Below, in pieces: positions 63,055 through 64,000 of a stretch of DNA of 64,000 nt. The stretch is taken from the NCBI RefSeq assembly GCF_014193255.1, contig NZ_JACHZB010000005.1, positions 1 to 64,000 of the forward strand, written 5' to 3'. Numbering within the stretch: the first letter of the stretch is position 1; every line of letters begins with the position of its first letter. This stretch comes from Rhizobium sp. BK196 (GTDB lineage: Bacteria; Pseudomonadota; Alphaproteobacteria; Rhizobiales; Rhizobiaceae). The notes beneath the pieces are model-generated. The model saw only the letters and a program-made list of their open reading frames with translations, made no database searches and was not told where the DNA came from. Both the position numbers and the translations under genes were made by a program.

Positions 63055-64000
63055 TCACTTCGGGCTGATCATCGTTTCCGGACGCACGATCGCGTCATAT
63101 TCCTCCGGGGTCACCATCCCGCTCGCCAGCGCCTCTTCCTTCAGCGTCGTACCGTTCTTATGCGCCGTCTTGGCGATCTTGGCGGCGGCGTCGTAGCCGA
63201 TCTTTGGGGCGAGCGCGGTCACCAGCATCAATGAACGTTCGAGGCCGGCCTTGATATTGTCCTCGCGGGCTTCGATGCCGACGACGCAATTGTCGGTGAA
63301 GGAGACGGCGGCGTCGCCGAGGAGTTGGACCGACTGCAGGAAGTTATAGGCCATCATCGGATTGTAGACATTGAGCTCGAAATGGCCCTGGCTGTCTGCG
63401 AAGGTGAGCGCTGCATGGTTGCCGAAGACGTGGATGCAGACCTGCGTCAGCGCTTCGCACTGGGTGGGGTTCACCTTGCCGGGCATGATCGAGGAACCGG
63501 GCTCGTTTTCCGGCAGCGCCAGTTCGCCGAGGCCGGCGCGAGGGCCGGAGCCGAGCAGGCGGATGTCGTTGGCGATCTTGAAGAGGGCGGCCGCCGCCGC
63601 ATTGATCGCGCCGTGGGCGAAGACCATGGAATCATGCGAGGCGAGCGCCTCGAATTTGTTCGGCGCCGTCACGAAAGGCATGCCGGTGATGGCGGCGATC
63701 TCTTCGGCGACCTTCTCGGCAAAACCGACCGGCGCATTCAGCCCGGTGCCGACTGCGGTGCCGCCCTGGGCAAGTTCGCAAAGGCCGGGCAGGGTCATTT
63801 CGATACGCTTGATGGCCGAGCCCACTTGCGCGGCGTAGCCTGAAAACTCCTGACCCAGCGTCAGCGGCGTCGCATCCTGCGTATGCGTGCGCCCGATCTT
63901 GATGATGTGGCTAAACTCCGTGACCTTCATGTCGAGGGCGGCATGCAGATGCTTCAGTGAAGGCAGCAGGTGGTGGGCGATCTGTTCGGCGCAGGCGATG
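63055..64000 (-). CDS. fumC: Class II fumarate hydratase, 5' end beyond window
   Basis: The 315 visible codons run to a stop at 63055 and form the C-terminal two thirds of Fum[18 protein letters not shown] holds the catalytic His region, followed by the signature [16 protein letters not shown] and the C-terminal [26 protein letters not shown]. It is the oxygen-stable, iron-free fumarase, a homotetramer. Its start is outside the window. Confidence 0.94.
   Translation of the reverse strand, partial: IACAEQIAHHLLPSLKHLHAALDMKVTEFSHIIKIGRTHTQDATPLTLGQEFSGYAAQVGSAIKRIEMTLPGLCELAQGGTAVGTGLNAPVGFAEKVAEEIAAITGMPFVTAPNKFEALASHDSMVFAHGAINAAAAALFKIANDIRLLGSGPRAGLGELALPENEPGSSIMPGKVNPTQCEALTQVCIHVFGNHAALTFADSQGHFELNVYNPMMAYNFLQSVQLLGDAAVSFTDNCVVGIEAREDNIKAGLERSLMLVTALAPKIGYDAAAKIAKTAHKNGTTLKEEALASGMVTPEEYDAIVRPETMISPK

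Overview
This 64 kb window is GC-rich bacterial chromosome from an alphaproteobacterium of the order Rhizobiales, most probably a Rhizobium close to R. etli or R. leguminosarum. I infer this from protein content, not from a database: a RopA-type porin, the Usg protein, SsuA-like binding proteins with Tat signals, a BgsBA-like glucan synthase pair, rhizobial intergenic palindromes and a dense set of ABC transporters and LysR/MarR/TetR regulators. I see no tRNA, rRNA, CRISPR array, prophage, transposase or integrase.

Layout. 1-3.6 kb: porin end, LysR regulator, AlkD-like repair protein and a 3-hydroxyisobutyrate-dehydrogenase-like enzyme. 3.7-9.0 kb: a sulfonate operon with two tandem SsuA-like binding proteins, SsuD, SsuC and SsuB. 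9.0-11.9 kb: a TetR gene behind a strong double operator, with YciI, GST, a TPR-methyltransferase and Usg. 12.0-14.6 kb: a polar amino-acid ABC system without its own ATPase. 14.9-24.7 kb: an OmpA-family protein with a very long Pro/Glu/Gln-rich linker, molybdenum cofactor genes (mobB, mobA, moaA), an EamA permease, a chemoreceptor and a CsbD stress protein. 24.7-29.9 kb: LtrA, then bgsB-bgsA, a likely c-di-GMP-activated beta-glucan synthase, then MarR. 29.9-33.9 kb: a hydrolase, a flavin-oxidoreductase-like protein and a divergent methionyl-tRNA synthetase. 34-41.5 kb: small enzymes and regulators, including a NmrA pseudogene and an ArsR-SRPBCC-GFA operon. 41.4-46.5 kb: a LysR/GalD/ABC-transporter module between two 94-bp direct repeats. 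46.5-55.3 kb: a TPP enzyme, a ClC channel with two tandem MarR genes (one frameshifted), exporters and a PAP2 protein. 55.4-64 kb: a sugar kinase/glucoamylase pair, LysE, a diguanylate cyclase, and class I and class II fumarases.

Two observations stand out. First, the methionyl-tRNA synthetase paralog is preceded by what looks like a complete ribosome-mediated attenuator: a promoter placed so that the transcript should start on the leader AUG, a 16-residue leader peptide with three consecutive Met codons, and an intrinsic terminator. The enzyme has altered class I signature motifs (HVGF and KIGKS), which suggests an inducible back-up synthetase expressed when Met-tRNA charging fails. Second, the 94-bp repeats around the LysR/GalD/ABC module both carry the 3' end of the neighbouring TPP-enzyme gene. 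This is the footprint expected from integration of a circular element at a gene 3' end, although no recombinase gene is present.

Most starts were chosen by ribosome binding site and family length. Function calls rest on motif recognition by eye.
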